NCBI GenBank assembly: GCA_964020085.1
Contig: OZ026599.1
Coordinates: 31,733,125-31,797,124, forward strand
Origin: Micromussa lordhowensis
Lineage: Eukaryota > Cnidaria > Anthozoa > Scleractinia > Lobophylliidae
DNA: 64,000 bases
Reading direction: 5' to 3'
This document shows positions 25,610 through 38,922 of this stretch, in pieces. The notes below the pieces were generated by a model that saw only the letters and a program-made list of their open reading frames with translations, was not told the origin of the DNA and did no database searches. Numbering within the stretch: the stretch's first letter is position 1; every line of letters begins with the position of its first letter. A program made the position numbers and the translations under genes.

Positions 25610-26350
25610 ATGGCTAAACCGGTGGAACACGTGAAACGACCCATGAATGCTTTTATGGTTTGGTCTCGAGAAGAGAGACGAAAAATCGCGCAAGACAACC
25701 CGAAGATGCACAACTCTGAGATCAGCAAGAGGCTCGGAGCGGAATGGAAGCAATTGACAGACGAGGAGAAGAAACCGTTTGTCGAGGAAGCGAAGCATCT
25801 AAGAGCGCAACACATGAAGGAGCATCCAGACTACAAATACAGACCAAGGAGAAAACCTAAATCACTGCTCAAGAAAGTGGACCGCTATCCATTCCCTCTG
25901 CCGTGTTTACCAACTTCTGACGAATTGCTGAAGTGCAGTCCTCCTGGTATTCCGACGACGTCTTTCGTGACCGATCCTTATTCGACCTCCGTCAACGGCA
26001 AGCCGCGATCGTTCCTGCCCGTATCATCGGGGTACACTTACGACTCAAGTTCTGGGCACTCCATTACCGCATCAAGATTTGACCGCGGTCTAGAGATTCC
26101 AAGTGCCGTACGCCCTGACATGCTGACGGGTGGGCAAATGTACTCTCATTCACTTTACCCAAGCGCTCCAACGACAAGTTCTCCTCTACTGAACGCCTCT
26201 GGAATGCCCGTACTTCCTGGAAGCCAACTCAGCCCTCATTCCCATCTCCACGCCGTTCAAGGGGCTAACGGACAGTACACTGTTCCCTGTAACTGTACGT
26301 CGTGGCAAGGGCAGGATGTTCGTAGGCCCGTTGCCTATCTACTCCTTTAG
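25610..26350 (+). CDS. SoxB-group HMG-box transcription factor, SoxB2 (Sox14/21) type, intronless
   Basis: A 246-aa sequence-specific DNA-binding protein that should act in the nucleus. The HMG box occupies about residues 8-82, with the Sox signature [11 protein letters not shown] (10-20), [16 protein letters not shown] (32-47) and [13 protein letters not shown] (72 onward). The box is followed directly by [14 protein letters not shown], the group B homology region. The C terminus VPCNCTSW...RPVAYLLL matches the end of Sox14/Sox21 proteins, which is the main reason for choosing SoxB2 over SoxB1. The middle is Ser/Pro/Thr-rich. It is slightly shorter than Sox21 and close to Sox14 in length. 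In bilaterians and cnidarians SoxB2 genes act in neural progenitors; that role here is inferred. The start ATG has a good context (GACATGG), and the HMG box begins only seven residues later, as in the family. There is no neighbouring gene within about 4 kb. Confidence 0.93.
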   Translation: MAKPVEHVKRPMNAFMVWSREERRKIAQDNPKMHNSEISKRLGAEWKQLTDEEKKPFVEEAKHLRAQHMKEHPDYKYRPRRKPKSLLKKVDRYPFPLPCLPTSDELLKCSPPGIPTTSFVTDPYSTSVNGKPRSFLPVSSGYTYDSSSGHSITASRFDRGLEIPSAVRPDMLTGGQMYSHSLYPSAPTTSSPLLNASGMPVLPGSQLSPHSHLHAVQGANGQYTVPCNCTSWQGQDVRRPVAYLLL

Positions 26351-29300
26351 CTCAAGTAACTGACTCTTAAATCTATTTATCACAATGAAACTATTTATGT
26401 ATAATACAGCAACTAACTGGTGTAAATTATTCTTATCGAGCAAGCAAGAATTTTTATTATCCCGTACGAGTTTCTAGCGAGTTTTATTTTTCAGGGTTCA
26501 TCGACCGCCGACGAAAACATTTCACAGCGTAGAGATGTTGAGTAGTTCAGACGAACAAATTTCTGACCACATAAACCGTTGCTTGCTCGCGGCGCGTCAG
26601 AATTTGTATATTGTAAAGCTAAGTGTGTGAATATTTAAATATTGAAATAATTCTCAATCGACCTCATTTCAAGGGTTAGTAGCTTCAAGGACGTTCTCCA
26701 ATTTTCCGACTCGGTTCGCCAGTTGTTGAGCGATTCCAAACAGTCTGGTCGCGCGCTATTTACAAGAGCGAATTTCACTTGTAATTTAAATTTGACAAAA
26801 CTAACCCAAAGTTTTCACCGATCTGTCACATTAAAATTAGCATTGAATGTAATTTGTTGTCAGCTTTTGTTGTCTCAGTTGGGTTTATTTGACACTAGCC
26901 TTCACGGTGAAGGACGACAAAATTCCGTTAGCATCGTAAATTTTCCCATGTCACCAGTTGGCAAGCCTTTCTTCCCGACTACAGGCCCCGACTACACAAG
27001 GCTACTATGCTCGTTTATATCCTTTGTGTTTAGGTGTAAACTATGTGTGTGTGGTTTGAAAGAGCAAATAGTTTTGGTGCTCAGTCACAGGAAACAATCT
27101 ACGGATAACAAGCATTTAAACGTGGCAACTAAGGGCTAAACACATAAAATTTCGCGAGAGAAAGTTTGCCTATGGGAAGAACACTTTCTTCGGGGTTTCC
27201 TTCAGGTTCAGAGAAGGCGAATTTGTATAATAATTACAGAAACCCTAAACAGATGGCGTCCCGCGAAGAAAATTATTTCCTTCAAATGCATCTTTGAACG
27301 GAAGCATCTGTAATCTTATTGCTGCTTAGAAAGCCTTACAAAAAACTCCCCCTTCCATCGATTTAGGCTGGCGTCCCGCCGTTTCAGTGAAAAACACAGC
27401 TGTAAAAAACCGTGGACAGAAGCTCCGCGGTAAGTCATTGTAAATCTTGCTTTCGCATATTGATAATTGTATAAAAGAAACAGAGAGACAAGGGTTGAGA
27501 ATAACAACATAATAAAAAATACATGAGGAGTTGAATGAAAGAGATGACATAAATAAATAAATGGACGATCAAGACGAGATAAAATGAATAACAAAGGTGA
27601 GTGAATTACAATTGCCTTAATACTAATATCTCCATAACAATAGATTACATCCACAAAATACAATCAATGAATAGCGGCACAATGAGCGAATCGGTAAATA
27701 AGGGAAAAACAGGAATGAATGGCACGGCTTTCGGAATAAGCGAGGCAGTGATGAAATGGCTCGAATGGGTATTACATGTTTGTAGATGCTTAAAGAACGC
27801 GGCAGGCAACACAATCAGTTCAAAGAAGCTGCCGCTTAGAGCGCGCCCTAAACAAACATCGAAAGAAAGGGGGGCGAATAGTTCATAATCGACCCTATTC
27901 TAATCGTCTTTTAAGCCGTTGAAAAAGGGAATCGCGAGAATCTTTTGCGTTGATCCGCGAAAAACCCAAGCAAAAAGGCCTCGTGTACAAAATCGCACGG
28001 ATTACATTAGTGTGCGTTGGCAGATGGCGAGACAGCGACGGGTCTTTGTAAACTCCGTGCGACATTTATTGGGCTTAAAGAGGCTATGCAAGTGACAAAA
28101 ATCAAAGCTTTCAATTATGGCCATTGTCTTTGTTTTATAAAACACAGGGATTGTTTGTAAAATGTGTTCGAAATGATCTGTTTGCCGATTTACGAGAGCG
28201 TTTGATTTCGGCGAGTTTCGTCGAGTTTTCACATTTTGGGTGCGCGAATTTTTTTTCCGCGGGAAAAATTCACGCCAAACGTTGGCTGTCGTGAACGTGA
28301 CAACGCGGGAGCGTGTGGCGTTTTTCGTCAAACAAGTTTCGCTTATATATAGTAATAGCCCAGTCATTAGCTGTCAATGTGTCTTTTTCGGCACTTGAAT
28401 TTAAGAAAACATAATCTTTAATCCCACGCTCCTAGGTGTGAGCTAAAGAAAGCGATATCCATAATCGATCAGTGTTGTTTGCCGAGCGATCGCAGTCCTT
28501 TGGTTCAAAACACTCCAGTTTTATCGCTCCTCTTAAGATAATCAACACCGACAAGAATTGCACCTCTGGGCAAGGAAATGGAAAATACAAATTTGCTTTA
28601 CACCGACATTTGTCAGTAGAATTTTCCTCTTTTTCTTTCTCCTAATTGTTTAGCCTTGAAGATCATCAACACCTCAGCAACGGGGTTGCCAAAACCGTTC
28701 GCCCCGAAATTACAGCATTATGTTTGGTGACCTGTGTTTAGTTGTTTTCAATTCTGCCTCCCGCTGAAATAAATAGAAAAAGAAGAGTGCTTATTGCAAA
28801 CAACGCCAAATAGCTTTGATTGTCTTTCAATGCCCCGGTAAGCGGCCTTCAGCGTCGCGAGTTTTTAAAAATTCGTAAACGCTGTGATTTTTTCCACGGT
28901 AATTACAACGTTAACTTTGTCAAAGCGGTTTTTTGATCTGTACGTGCGACATAGAGAAATCATCATAATAAAAGGGCTCCTTCTTTATGACTAAAAAGGC
29001 ACGGAAAAAAAGTCAAGACGAGCGATGGGCCGAACTTGTGATTTGTGGATTTGGTCGCTTGATCACAAGAACACTAGTGTTTTTCGCCTGTTGAGGAGAC
29101 AGTAGACCTTTTTTAATCGCTGTTTTAAAAGCTCGCTTGCTGAAAACTGTACTTCTGTCAAAGCCGCCTGTAGCGTTTGTACTTAATTACTGGCCAAACA
29201 AAGAGTCGAAACACAGGTTTTAAGTTTTCGAAAACTATTACAATTATTCAATTGCATTGAACGCCGAAACAAAGAGAGCGTCAAAGCTAAAAGTTTTGAT

Positions 29301-30190
29301 TCATTAGGGCCGACGTGAAATTGAGCCTAGAAAGAACCGAAGCCAAATAAGTCATTATAAGAAAATAATGGGTTGATGAGCGAGTGGCTGACAAAAATAT
29401 AACCCCGTATTATTTATTAATGCAAATGTTTAAACTAAAATGAAAACTTTCATTACGAGAGGATGTTTCTGGAATAATGAATGCCGTTAAGTCGCATTTT
29501 ATCAAGGGAGACAGCGGTTTTTAAAGTGGATTTACACTCGTCATTCGCCAATCTAAACAAGATCTTTGAATATTCTGCAAGTGTATCGATTTCAAGTACG
29601 TTTCGAATTAAACGCGCTAACTTTCTCAGGTACTTTACCTTGGCTATTAAAACACAAAACTGCGAATTTCAAATCGATAAAAATTACCGATAGGGGGTCA
29701 ACGTCGAAACATATTAATTTCTAAAAACCGGTCCATTTCTGTTTTTCAAAGCTGGGCAAAAACGTTAATAAAAATAAAGGACACACTAACGACAGATCAA
29801 AACAAATGACATTTTCTGTTGACCAATTTCGACTTTCCGGCGCATCAACGTCAAATGTAACTTTTCATTTTGTTATTAGCTTTCAGCCGACACAAAGTTA
29901 TCACGTTTTCATTAGGAAAGGATTACAATCGAAATTACTTGCTATGTGTCGAGTATGCAAATATTGGAGATAAAATCCCCATTTTTGTCTGCCGATAACA
30001 TCAGTGCCAGAAGTAAATTGTCCCGCGACACTGTCGATCGTACAATGCTGATTGAAAAGAAAAATTGTTGTTCTGCGTTTTTCTTTTCGTTTCGTGAGTA
30101 TTCCTCTCCCTGCTACAAAGGAACTCTGGGATATTCTGAGCCAACGATACTCAGCGGCTTTCACCATTCCATCATGCTTATAATTAGTTC
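26351..30190. other. Downstream flank of SoxB2, no gene supported
   Basis: AT-rich non-coding sequence that begins with the presumed Sox 3' UTR. Frames at 26723-27139, 27316-27663, 27601-27888 and 28002-28367 lack motifs, and those around 27.3-27.9 kb overlap on opposite strands. No large foldback or SINE was seen. Confidence 0.4.
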
Positions 30191-30193
30191 AAA

Positions 30194-30220
30194 ATGGCGG
30201 ACGGAGTTGCCGGTGCGTAA
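30194..30220 (+). promoter_or_regulatory. Possible upstream ORF in the VPS37A 5' leader
   Basis: ATGGCGGACGG begins an eight-codon frame ending in TAA, 75 bp before the VPS37A start. It overlaps a potential donor (GTGCGT), and CTCTCTCGCAG just before 30259 is a possible acceptor. The leader may therefore either carry a short uORF or lose most of it by splicing. Confidence 0.3.
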
Positions 30221-30268
30221 GGTTTAGCAGTACATACTTCTTGCTTGCTCTCTCGCAGTTTACGCATT

Positions 30269-33200
30269 ATGAGTTGGATATTTGGATCATCAAAGACGTC
30301 CAAATCTCAGCTACCGCCTACAACAGCTCTTCAACAACAAAGACTGAAGCAAATTGAATCATTGCGCACTTTTCACAAGTGAGTCATTTTCTTCCTTCTT
30401 CAATGTCTTCCATTCGCTTCCACCGGAACATCTTTCATTTGCTACCACGTCGCAGCTAGTTCTCCTTCTGGCCTCAGCGGTTCTTTTAAGAACCCAAATT
30501 ACTCCCAAAATGACTTCAAGTAGCCTAGTTATTGTTAAGTTAGAGTCTTTAGAGTCTAGGCAAGATCAGCAAATTGGAAATTAAGGCTAAAGGTCGACAC
30601 AAACTAGGGGAAATGTTGCGGGGACCTGAAGCGGGAACAAGCTCCTTGCTGTGTACGTATAGGACGCATAGTTGTGGTGGGGACAGTTTGCAACAGCAGT
30701 GCACACCATGCTACATTGAAACTTGAAGCCATTTTCTCCCTGCTTTATGACGCACAAATTCAAACCAGCTGAATTTCATGTAACATGTTCCAGGGACAAA
30801 ATTTTACCTGGGAAATTTTGTCCCCTCAACAAAAAGGGATTTGTCACCAAGCAGCTATGAAGTCACTTGACTGTTAGCAAATGACCTCGCTGCTTCAGAT
30901 CCATTTAGGAAATCTTAATTTAAATTTGCATCAATGCAGGAGTTTCACTTTCTACATGTAGTTTTTAAGCCAAAAACATCTATTCAATGTAGAATGAATG
31001 TTGCTACCTTGTTTCACTTTCCCACTCCATATACGTTGTTGTAAACTTCTTCCCAGGTCTGCCAACCAGAGTGAATGTTCAGCAAATTGCAACTTTACCC
31101 TTTATAAGCAAACAAACACTGAGGTTCAGATGATAATCATATGTGTGAACCTTTGCTATTGAATGTAAAAATTTATTGACACTCCTTTTTTCAAGCATGA
31201 AAGAAGATTGTCCTTGTTTCAATATCACTTTTGAGAACCAAGTTAGAAAGCCATGTAAATTTATCAGTTTTCACTTTTAGCATGTCAGTTTTTGTAGCAA
31301 TCATATTCTTTTGTAACAATCATATTTTTTCACTACCTCCACCCCTACTGCTTCTCTCCTTCCCTCCCTCTACCCTCTCTCCCTACCCCCTCCTCCCTTT
31401 CTTAATTTCCTGGATCTCTCCCTCCCTCCCTTGTGTTATATGTTTGTACAGTATGTATTTTGTTGTTGACTTTTATGTTTCACTTTTTTTTTCAGCATCA
31501 CAGAAGTACAAAGGGACGTGGAATACAGAGTTACCTTCAATGTGGGGAATTCAACCGTTTTTCTGAACATGTATGAAACAGAAACCAACTTTGTTTCAAT
31601 TCACTTATTCAATTCACACATTAGAATGTTTATTTAATCAATCTGCGACTTTTCTACTCATTAGTCATAATGCTTGTAGTTTGCAACTAGCAATTAAATT
31701 CCTCACAAAGTGAGCAGACACTTTAACAGTCCATAATTTCATCTGCCAAACAGCCTGTTTTGTGATCATGTCTCAGACGTGTTTGCGGTTAGAATTTATT
31801 TGCTATCTAGAATGATTCAAAATAGCGCTGCCCTCGAATGAATGCTGGGGATGAAAGCAACAATGATAATTAGCTCTACCCTCAAATAAGTGACTAACCC
31901 AGAACTAAATCTTGTTATAAACCTATTTGAAATAAAAAATAAGTTCTAAAGTGGCACTTACACTGTATTTGAAGAGGCAGTAGTTGTACACATATATTTA
32001 TTTTTAATGTTCTGTTTGGTTCTTTTTTTCCCCTTTTGGTAATGATTTCTGACACACAAGAACAATGTTGCACATACACATGTTGCAAAATGGTTTTGGC
32101 ACTCACCCCTCAATCTTGTGGGTTCATCGGTCCATGTTTGAATCAACCTGCCAAGTTCATCTTTGTTGTTGTGGCCCATCAGGCTGGTGCTTATCCTGGT
32201 TTCTGTAGCATGAAGCAACTAGAAGTATTTCTACTCTCCTCTGGATGGGATGCCAGTCCATTGCAGGGTTACCCCCAGCTTAAATCCACCGGTATTCATT
32301 TATACACCTGGGTGGAGAGAGGAACTGTGAGAGTAAAGTGTCTTGCTCAAGAACACAACAGGATGTCCCAGGCTGAGGCTCGAACCTGGACCACTTGATC
32401 CGGAGATGAGTGCGCCAACCATGAGGCCACAGCGTCTCTACGCTATTAATATTACATGTATATTGAAGCCAACAAAATTCTATGATATGGCATGTATAGC
32501 TTTTTTTAATGTAGATTCAAGATTGCAAAATAAGTGACTTGACAAGTCAGAGTGCACACTTGAAAACCATGACCAAACTTTTGTGCAAAAAAGAGAAGAT
32601 TTTATACATCAGGAAAGACAGTTCTATTTAATTATAACCCTTGTTTGTTCCTCTTTATCATTACAGAACTCTACCACCACAATTTCCTAATGAGAGACCT
32701 GTCGTCAAAGTGTCCCCTCGCTTGCGTCATCCATGGGTTAATGATCAAGTAAGAAAGTTACCTTTTGTCACAAACTCACCCCCAATCATCTATATTTTAT
32801 AAAAAGAATTTAATAATAGTAAGTGATCTGCATCTTATAGTTTTTGTTTTACTGACATCTGAGACAAATCCAGAGAATTGGCTTGTCGACCATTGATTTC
32901 TGAACAGATATACCTGTACTTTTGGTGAAAAACGGTTCTGTAATAGTTTTAAACACCAAGCAATACGTTTATTAGTATGTGCCATAAAGATAAAGGTTAA
33001 GTCTGTATACAAGCCAAGTGGCCCATCAAGCCAGATTTCTGTAGCATGAAGCAACTAGGAGTAATTCTACTCCCCCCTGGATGGGATGCTGGTACATCGC
33101 AATGCTACCCCCATCATTAAGTTCACCGATTTGTACACCTGGGTGGAGAGAGGCACCGAGAGAGTAAAGTTTCTAGCCCAGAGCTAGAACCCGGACCACT

Positions 33201-36200
33201 TGATCAGGGGACGAGTGCACTAAATATGAGGCCACGGCAACTTCCACAGTATGTGTCATAGGAAAGGGGGAAAACTCTGTTATGTAAATGTATATTATGG
33301 GTCAGAGCTAAACAGTTTTTTTTTTCTTTTCTGTTGTTAGATGGTGGTCATTGGATGTCCTGGCATAAATAGCGTAAGAATAGAATGTTTTATTTATTTA
33401 TTGTTTTCCTTTTCGTTTTTTCCCACACATGAAAGCATTTACATCATGGATGTGTATTTGTTGATTGCCAACAGTCAGGGGCCTCTTGATTACCTTTAGT
33501 TCATAGTATCAAAAATTACTGCTCCAGAATAGAAAAGTGTAAGGTTCAAGGGAATTTTAATCACTTAGTCAATATGTATTTCAAGTCGGGGTCTGAATTT
33601 ATTGATTTCTGTACTCCCACTTTATCTCAAAACACTCTGGACTTTTAAATTGCATTTTTCCCTCTGGAACTGTAAGGCTCAGTAAATTTGGAGATGTACA
33701 GTGTACATGTATGTAGATCCTACACCCCAACATCTTGTTTTGGATATGCTGATAAAGTCAGGAGATTGGTCAGCGTTTCATTTATAATGCATGCATGAGC
33801 GCTGTGAGGGAAATGATTCATGATTTGTGGCTAATTTGATAATTATATTATTGCCTAATTCGCTTTACTTTTAGTTTTACATGCACTCTAACCTGGGTAG
33901 AACCATCACAGAGATTGCCAAAGAATTCTCTGACCACCCCCCTCAGTTTCTTGGTCCACTCACATCCCAACCACAGTGAGTATTGTTGATTTTCCTTTTA
34001 ATTTTTCCTGTTAGTGCTTTTATCAAATACTTGTGAAATGTTTGTGGCTAGTCTGACGCGGCGTTTCGTCTCTGCCAAGAGACTCTTCAGAGGTCTCTGA
34101 AGAGTCTCTTGACTTTTGTATAAATTTAACTCGTGAACGTACGGTTGGGAATCCTTCTGCGATAGAGGGCCAGACTGTCAACATCAAGAATTTGCGAACG
34201 GGACTTTGGGCGTGATGCCCAACGAGTTTGCCTTTGAATTCTATAGGTCTCTGAAGAGTCTCTTGGCAGAGACGAAATGCCGCGTCAGACTAGCCACGAA
34301 CATTTCACAAGTATTTGACAATTGTTTGCTTTTGTATAGTGCTTTTATGTACAATCTAAATACATCTATTTAGAGCCTCATCATCTCAAACTCTGTTATC
34401 TCAAATGCCTTGTCATCTTCAACTCAAATCAGTTCTCCTTGAATAGGCTTTTTCAGTCACTTACTATTGGCTACCTCAAACCCCTTACTGTACATCTTTT
34501 GGTATTTTTCATTTCCCTTAGGCTTAAGAGTTTTTGATAGTGGAGTTCAGTCGACTTTACAATTCTTGTCTTACTTGTAATATAGTTAATCTTTTTGGTG
34601 AAATTAACTTGACGTGTAGCTGCTGTCACATTCGAGTTTGTCAAGTTCCATTTTATAGCTCCTGTTAATGTAATGTCACAAGCACTGACACAATACTCTT
34701 TGTGGCATTTGATAATTTTGCCAAAGAAAACAAGCGAACTATGGAGTGCAATTTTGGTGTTTTTTTTTTCATGAATGGCTACTTCATTTATGTAAATTTA
34801 ATTCAAATTTAAGTCGGCCAAATAACACATTGCAAGGCACTCTTTCAAGTCTCATCAAAGATGTTTCATGACAGCTGTAAACCAACTTTTAGAAGTTTGA
34901 AATGTTTCACTGGCAACATTTGCAGGGAATTCGAGTTCTGGAACATATTTAAAAAATACATCTTGAAAAGTTGATCATAAATCAAGGTGTTCTATTGCAG
35001 CCAAGCTTTGTTTCCCAACAATAGCAGTGTGCATGTGATCAAATATGATGTCAAATTCATTGTGGGTCACTGCATTGCATTGCATTGCATTGCATTTTCA
35101 TTTCTGATTGGAAAGCTAATACAGTGAAACCTGTATTAAGCAGACACCGTTGGGACCCTCACTAGTGTCCGCTTAATAAAGGGTGTCCGCTCTAAACAGG
35201 TTCAGCAATAATAGTTCATTATTAACCCTTTAGTAACACAGTGTAATGTCAAAGACTGCTCATAGCATAATGTCCAGACAGTCAATGCATCAATCTGGAA
35301 TAATCTACTTAGCTTTAAAACGACATCGCTGAACAATGTTAACAGTTTCTGAGCTGAGCTTTTAGAGGTGAAAAGCCCTTGAAGTGTCCGCTTATTGCAG
35401 ATTTTGTGTAACAAAATGGCCTAATATTGGTGTCCGCATCTGCTTAACAGAGGTGTCCGCTGAACACAGGTTTATTTTATAGTAAATGTGGGAAGAAAAT
35501 TTCAGGACTCAAGCTGGTGTCCACTTAATAGAGGGTGTCCGCTTAATACAGGTTCCACGTGGTCACCACCATTATTTAACAAACTGCTCTTCAATTTCAC
35601 AGATTTCCAGCAAGTTCTAGTGGATATCAACCCTTAAACCAATACAGCTTTTCTGGTTTTCCTGGCTTTCAGTATGCGCCGCAGTCTACTGCACCTTCCA
35701 GTACACCCTCTTTTTCTTCACTTAATTCGCCAATGAGCCAGTATTCACCTCTAGCAGTTACAAGTGCGGGAGCTATGCCACGTTTGTCAGGCAACTCTCA
35801 GGTGCGTTCAATTTGAGTTTGGTGCATTGGAATGGAGGTTTCAAAGAATGGAGCTTTCAAAGTACATGTACATTGTTTTGAAATTTATTTATGTTTGCAA
35901 TGAGGGTGGGGATTAATCCGAGAAAGACCAACACAGTTGCATGTAGATGTAATATAGAGCATGCAACACAGGCATATTTTGGCAAGCAAACATGTTTTAA
36001 TCATGCAAGTGCCATCTTGGATTCAAACTGAGAAGAGGCTTGGGGAGAGATGAAAAGGTTTCCTAGCAGGGGTGGAGTTGGAAGAGGAAGCCTGGGGAGA
36101 GGGAGGGAGCGCAAATTTAGTTCTTAAAATAGAGCTAGAAAACAGGTCAGAATGGACTCAAACCCCTTGAAATAAGTTATCAAGCCAACTTACATTGTAT

Positions 36201-38885
36201 AGCTGGTGACTTTCAGAGTTCATCATTTTCCCAGACAGTAGAAGATGATTTCAGATTATAGAGCATAGATGAGTTTGAGAGTACAGGTACTGATTTGGAT
36301 AAAAAGATAACAATGTGTTCATCTCCTTGTAAAGAAAAGCCATTTGATAGAAAACTGCACATGGAGATTTGCGTGTGGTAAAAAATACTAATAAAAAATA
36401 ATGAAAAACATTTACAGTAAGACTAACAATGTTGATGTTTTGTCCATTAGATCACTCAAACAACTCCATCAAGGCCACCTGTTCCACCCCGGCCTTCACA
36501 ACCAGCCAAAGTACCCAGCACCATTCCAGAACTTGATGGTTTGAGGTAAGATTTGATTGCACCCTTAAGTGGCCGTATATTTTCTTTGTACTGTGTCATG
36601 ATTAACATATCCAGAATTTTATCCATAATTATGATCTGTTTGCTCTGGAAAGAAAAGTGGAATTCTTCTGAATGAGTGATACAAACAAATCACATTTCCT
36701 CACTTAACCTGTTCAAGTTTGGAAGTAGGCGAGGCCATGGGGAAACAACGTAAATTATGCTCATGTTAGGACAACAGGGGCTAAAAGTCAACTGTTGCTA
36801 CTCACCAAATCTCAGAGGATTCAAACATTAGTAGAGGCCATTTCTGCAGTTTGAGAAGGATGTTTTATTGGCCCATTTGTGCATTCTCCACCTCTGGCTT
36901 CCTTTCTCAGTTTTAGGTACATTCATGAACATCATCAGTCCCACCTCTCACAAGCTACATGTATTTATCAACATCCTGTTCTTGTGAAATAATGGCAAAC
37001 TATTATAATACTTGTGTTGATTTGTATTTCAGTCTAGAGGAGCTGAAGGATCTTAGTGACAAACCTGAAATTATGGACTTATTTTTGACGAAACTAGAAT
37101 CAGTAAGTAAAAACAGTTCATTGGGGACACTAATTTTCCAAAAGAATTTATTTACTGAAAAGGCCTATTAATTTGGCTCTTTTGTTTCTTGACCTAGTGG
37201 TTGCCCAATGGTTGGAGTGTTAGACTCCAGATTGAGTAGTATACAAAGCACTGGCTGTGTCCATAGTGTGAGTCGTGTTCCAAGGCACTTAGCAGTCAAG
37301 TGTCAAGACAACCTGACAAATACTGGGGCCCTGGAGGCAGGGTGGGGTGGAGAGTGGGCAGGGGGGGTGGGGAGTGGGCAGGGTGGGGTGGGGAGTGGAT
37401 CAATGGGATTAATTTGTGATGGCCAAGTATCTACATAGAGAGGGAGCCAGCCACACCTTTGTTGCTTTGAAGTTCACAAGCTGGTGGTGTTAGCCACTCT
37501 GGCCCAAATGTACCCTTTGTTGTGAATTTTTTCTTTTCTTTTTCGTTTTATTCATTTTTTTTTTACTTTTTTGTTCTTTCAGGTTAAAAAGTTAGAAGGT
37601 AATAAGGAAAAAGTGGAGAAGAAAAATGAGGACATAGCTAGTAAGTTTTTGTCTTGTCCACGTCAATGGATGTTTTGAGTAGAATGCCTACAGTTCCATG
37701 TTGTTTTGATTTCAGTTAACTGAGTGGTATTTTCCAACAGGATTTAATTTGTCCCTTCAGTCTATATTGGAGGGCAGCAAAGATAATCTTTTAAAAAAGG
37801 TAAGCTTCTTATTAACCTATTTAACAATTATTTCACGAGCACGTTGGATATGAGAGGATAGATAGCCAATGAGGCTGTAATCATCTCATATCCAACAAGC
37901 ACGAGGGGAATGACTGTTTTATTAACCTCCCCCCCCCCCCCCCCACGACATAGAAAAAAAAAATGAAATACAAAATAAAGACACCCCTAAAAAATTACGC
38001 GTACACTTACCATATTTGTAGACCGTGGTATAATGGCTCATATACCATGATGGCTAAGCCAATGAAAACTCTTGAATTGCATTATCCAATGATCCAGGTT
38101 TTAATGACAATGAAATAACTTTCAGTTAGCAGATTTTGAAGAATATCGGTAAAACCAAAGTGAGCACTTGCAGTACAAAATGTTTGGTTCTTCCATCGTT
38201 AATGTCTTGGAGAATCGGTTCGTAGCGCTTGCATATACCGTACTGCCGTTTCGTGGTAAAATTCCTTTACTGATGTCCCCCAATTGGTAATTATTACATT
38301 TAGTAATACTAACAAAGTATATCACACAATTTGTCGAGCTCGACAAAGGGAATCATAAGATAATACTTTCAAGAATGGCTGTGTTTACTGTACACCTAGG
38401 GTAAATAAAGTTTATGATGATGAACTTTCTCTGCAGTGCGAGCTTGTGTCGGAGCTGAAGCAACAATTTGCAAACAATAGCCAGAAACAAAAGGAGCTGA
38501 CTGAGGTGATGTTTTCGAATGAGATAATATACAGTGGTTATTGAACCAAAAGTTGTGAAAAATTGTCCAAATGTAAACAGTTTGGAAAAGGGGGGAAGCA
38601 GTAGACGTAGCCTTCACTTTTGTTGCTTTTCGTATGAAGCGCAAGTGATTTTTACCTCGGAGAACTAACTACAGGAAAATAAACTGTTTGAAAAAAACAA
38701 ACAAACTAGAATTCCACTGTATTAACCTTAGCAATGAATTATCTCGCTGAACGTTGTCGAAACCAAGTTGTTCATAAGGTAGATAACGCTTAACACTTGA
38801 AAAAAAAATCGATTCTTCCGAATCTCTTTACGGTGGACAATTCACATTATCAACCCAGTTGATAAAACCAAATTATCTTGTAATA

Positions 38886-38922
<37 letters not shown>

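Noticed and set aside
25102..25815. Minus-strand frames overlapping the Sox start
   Set aside because: Antisense to the HMG box or without motifs; no splice support.
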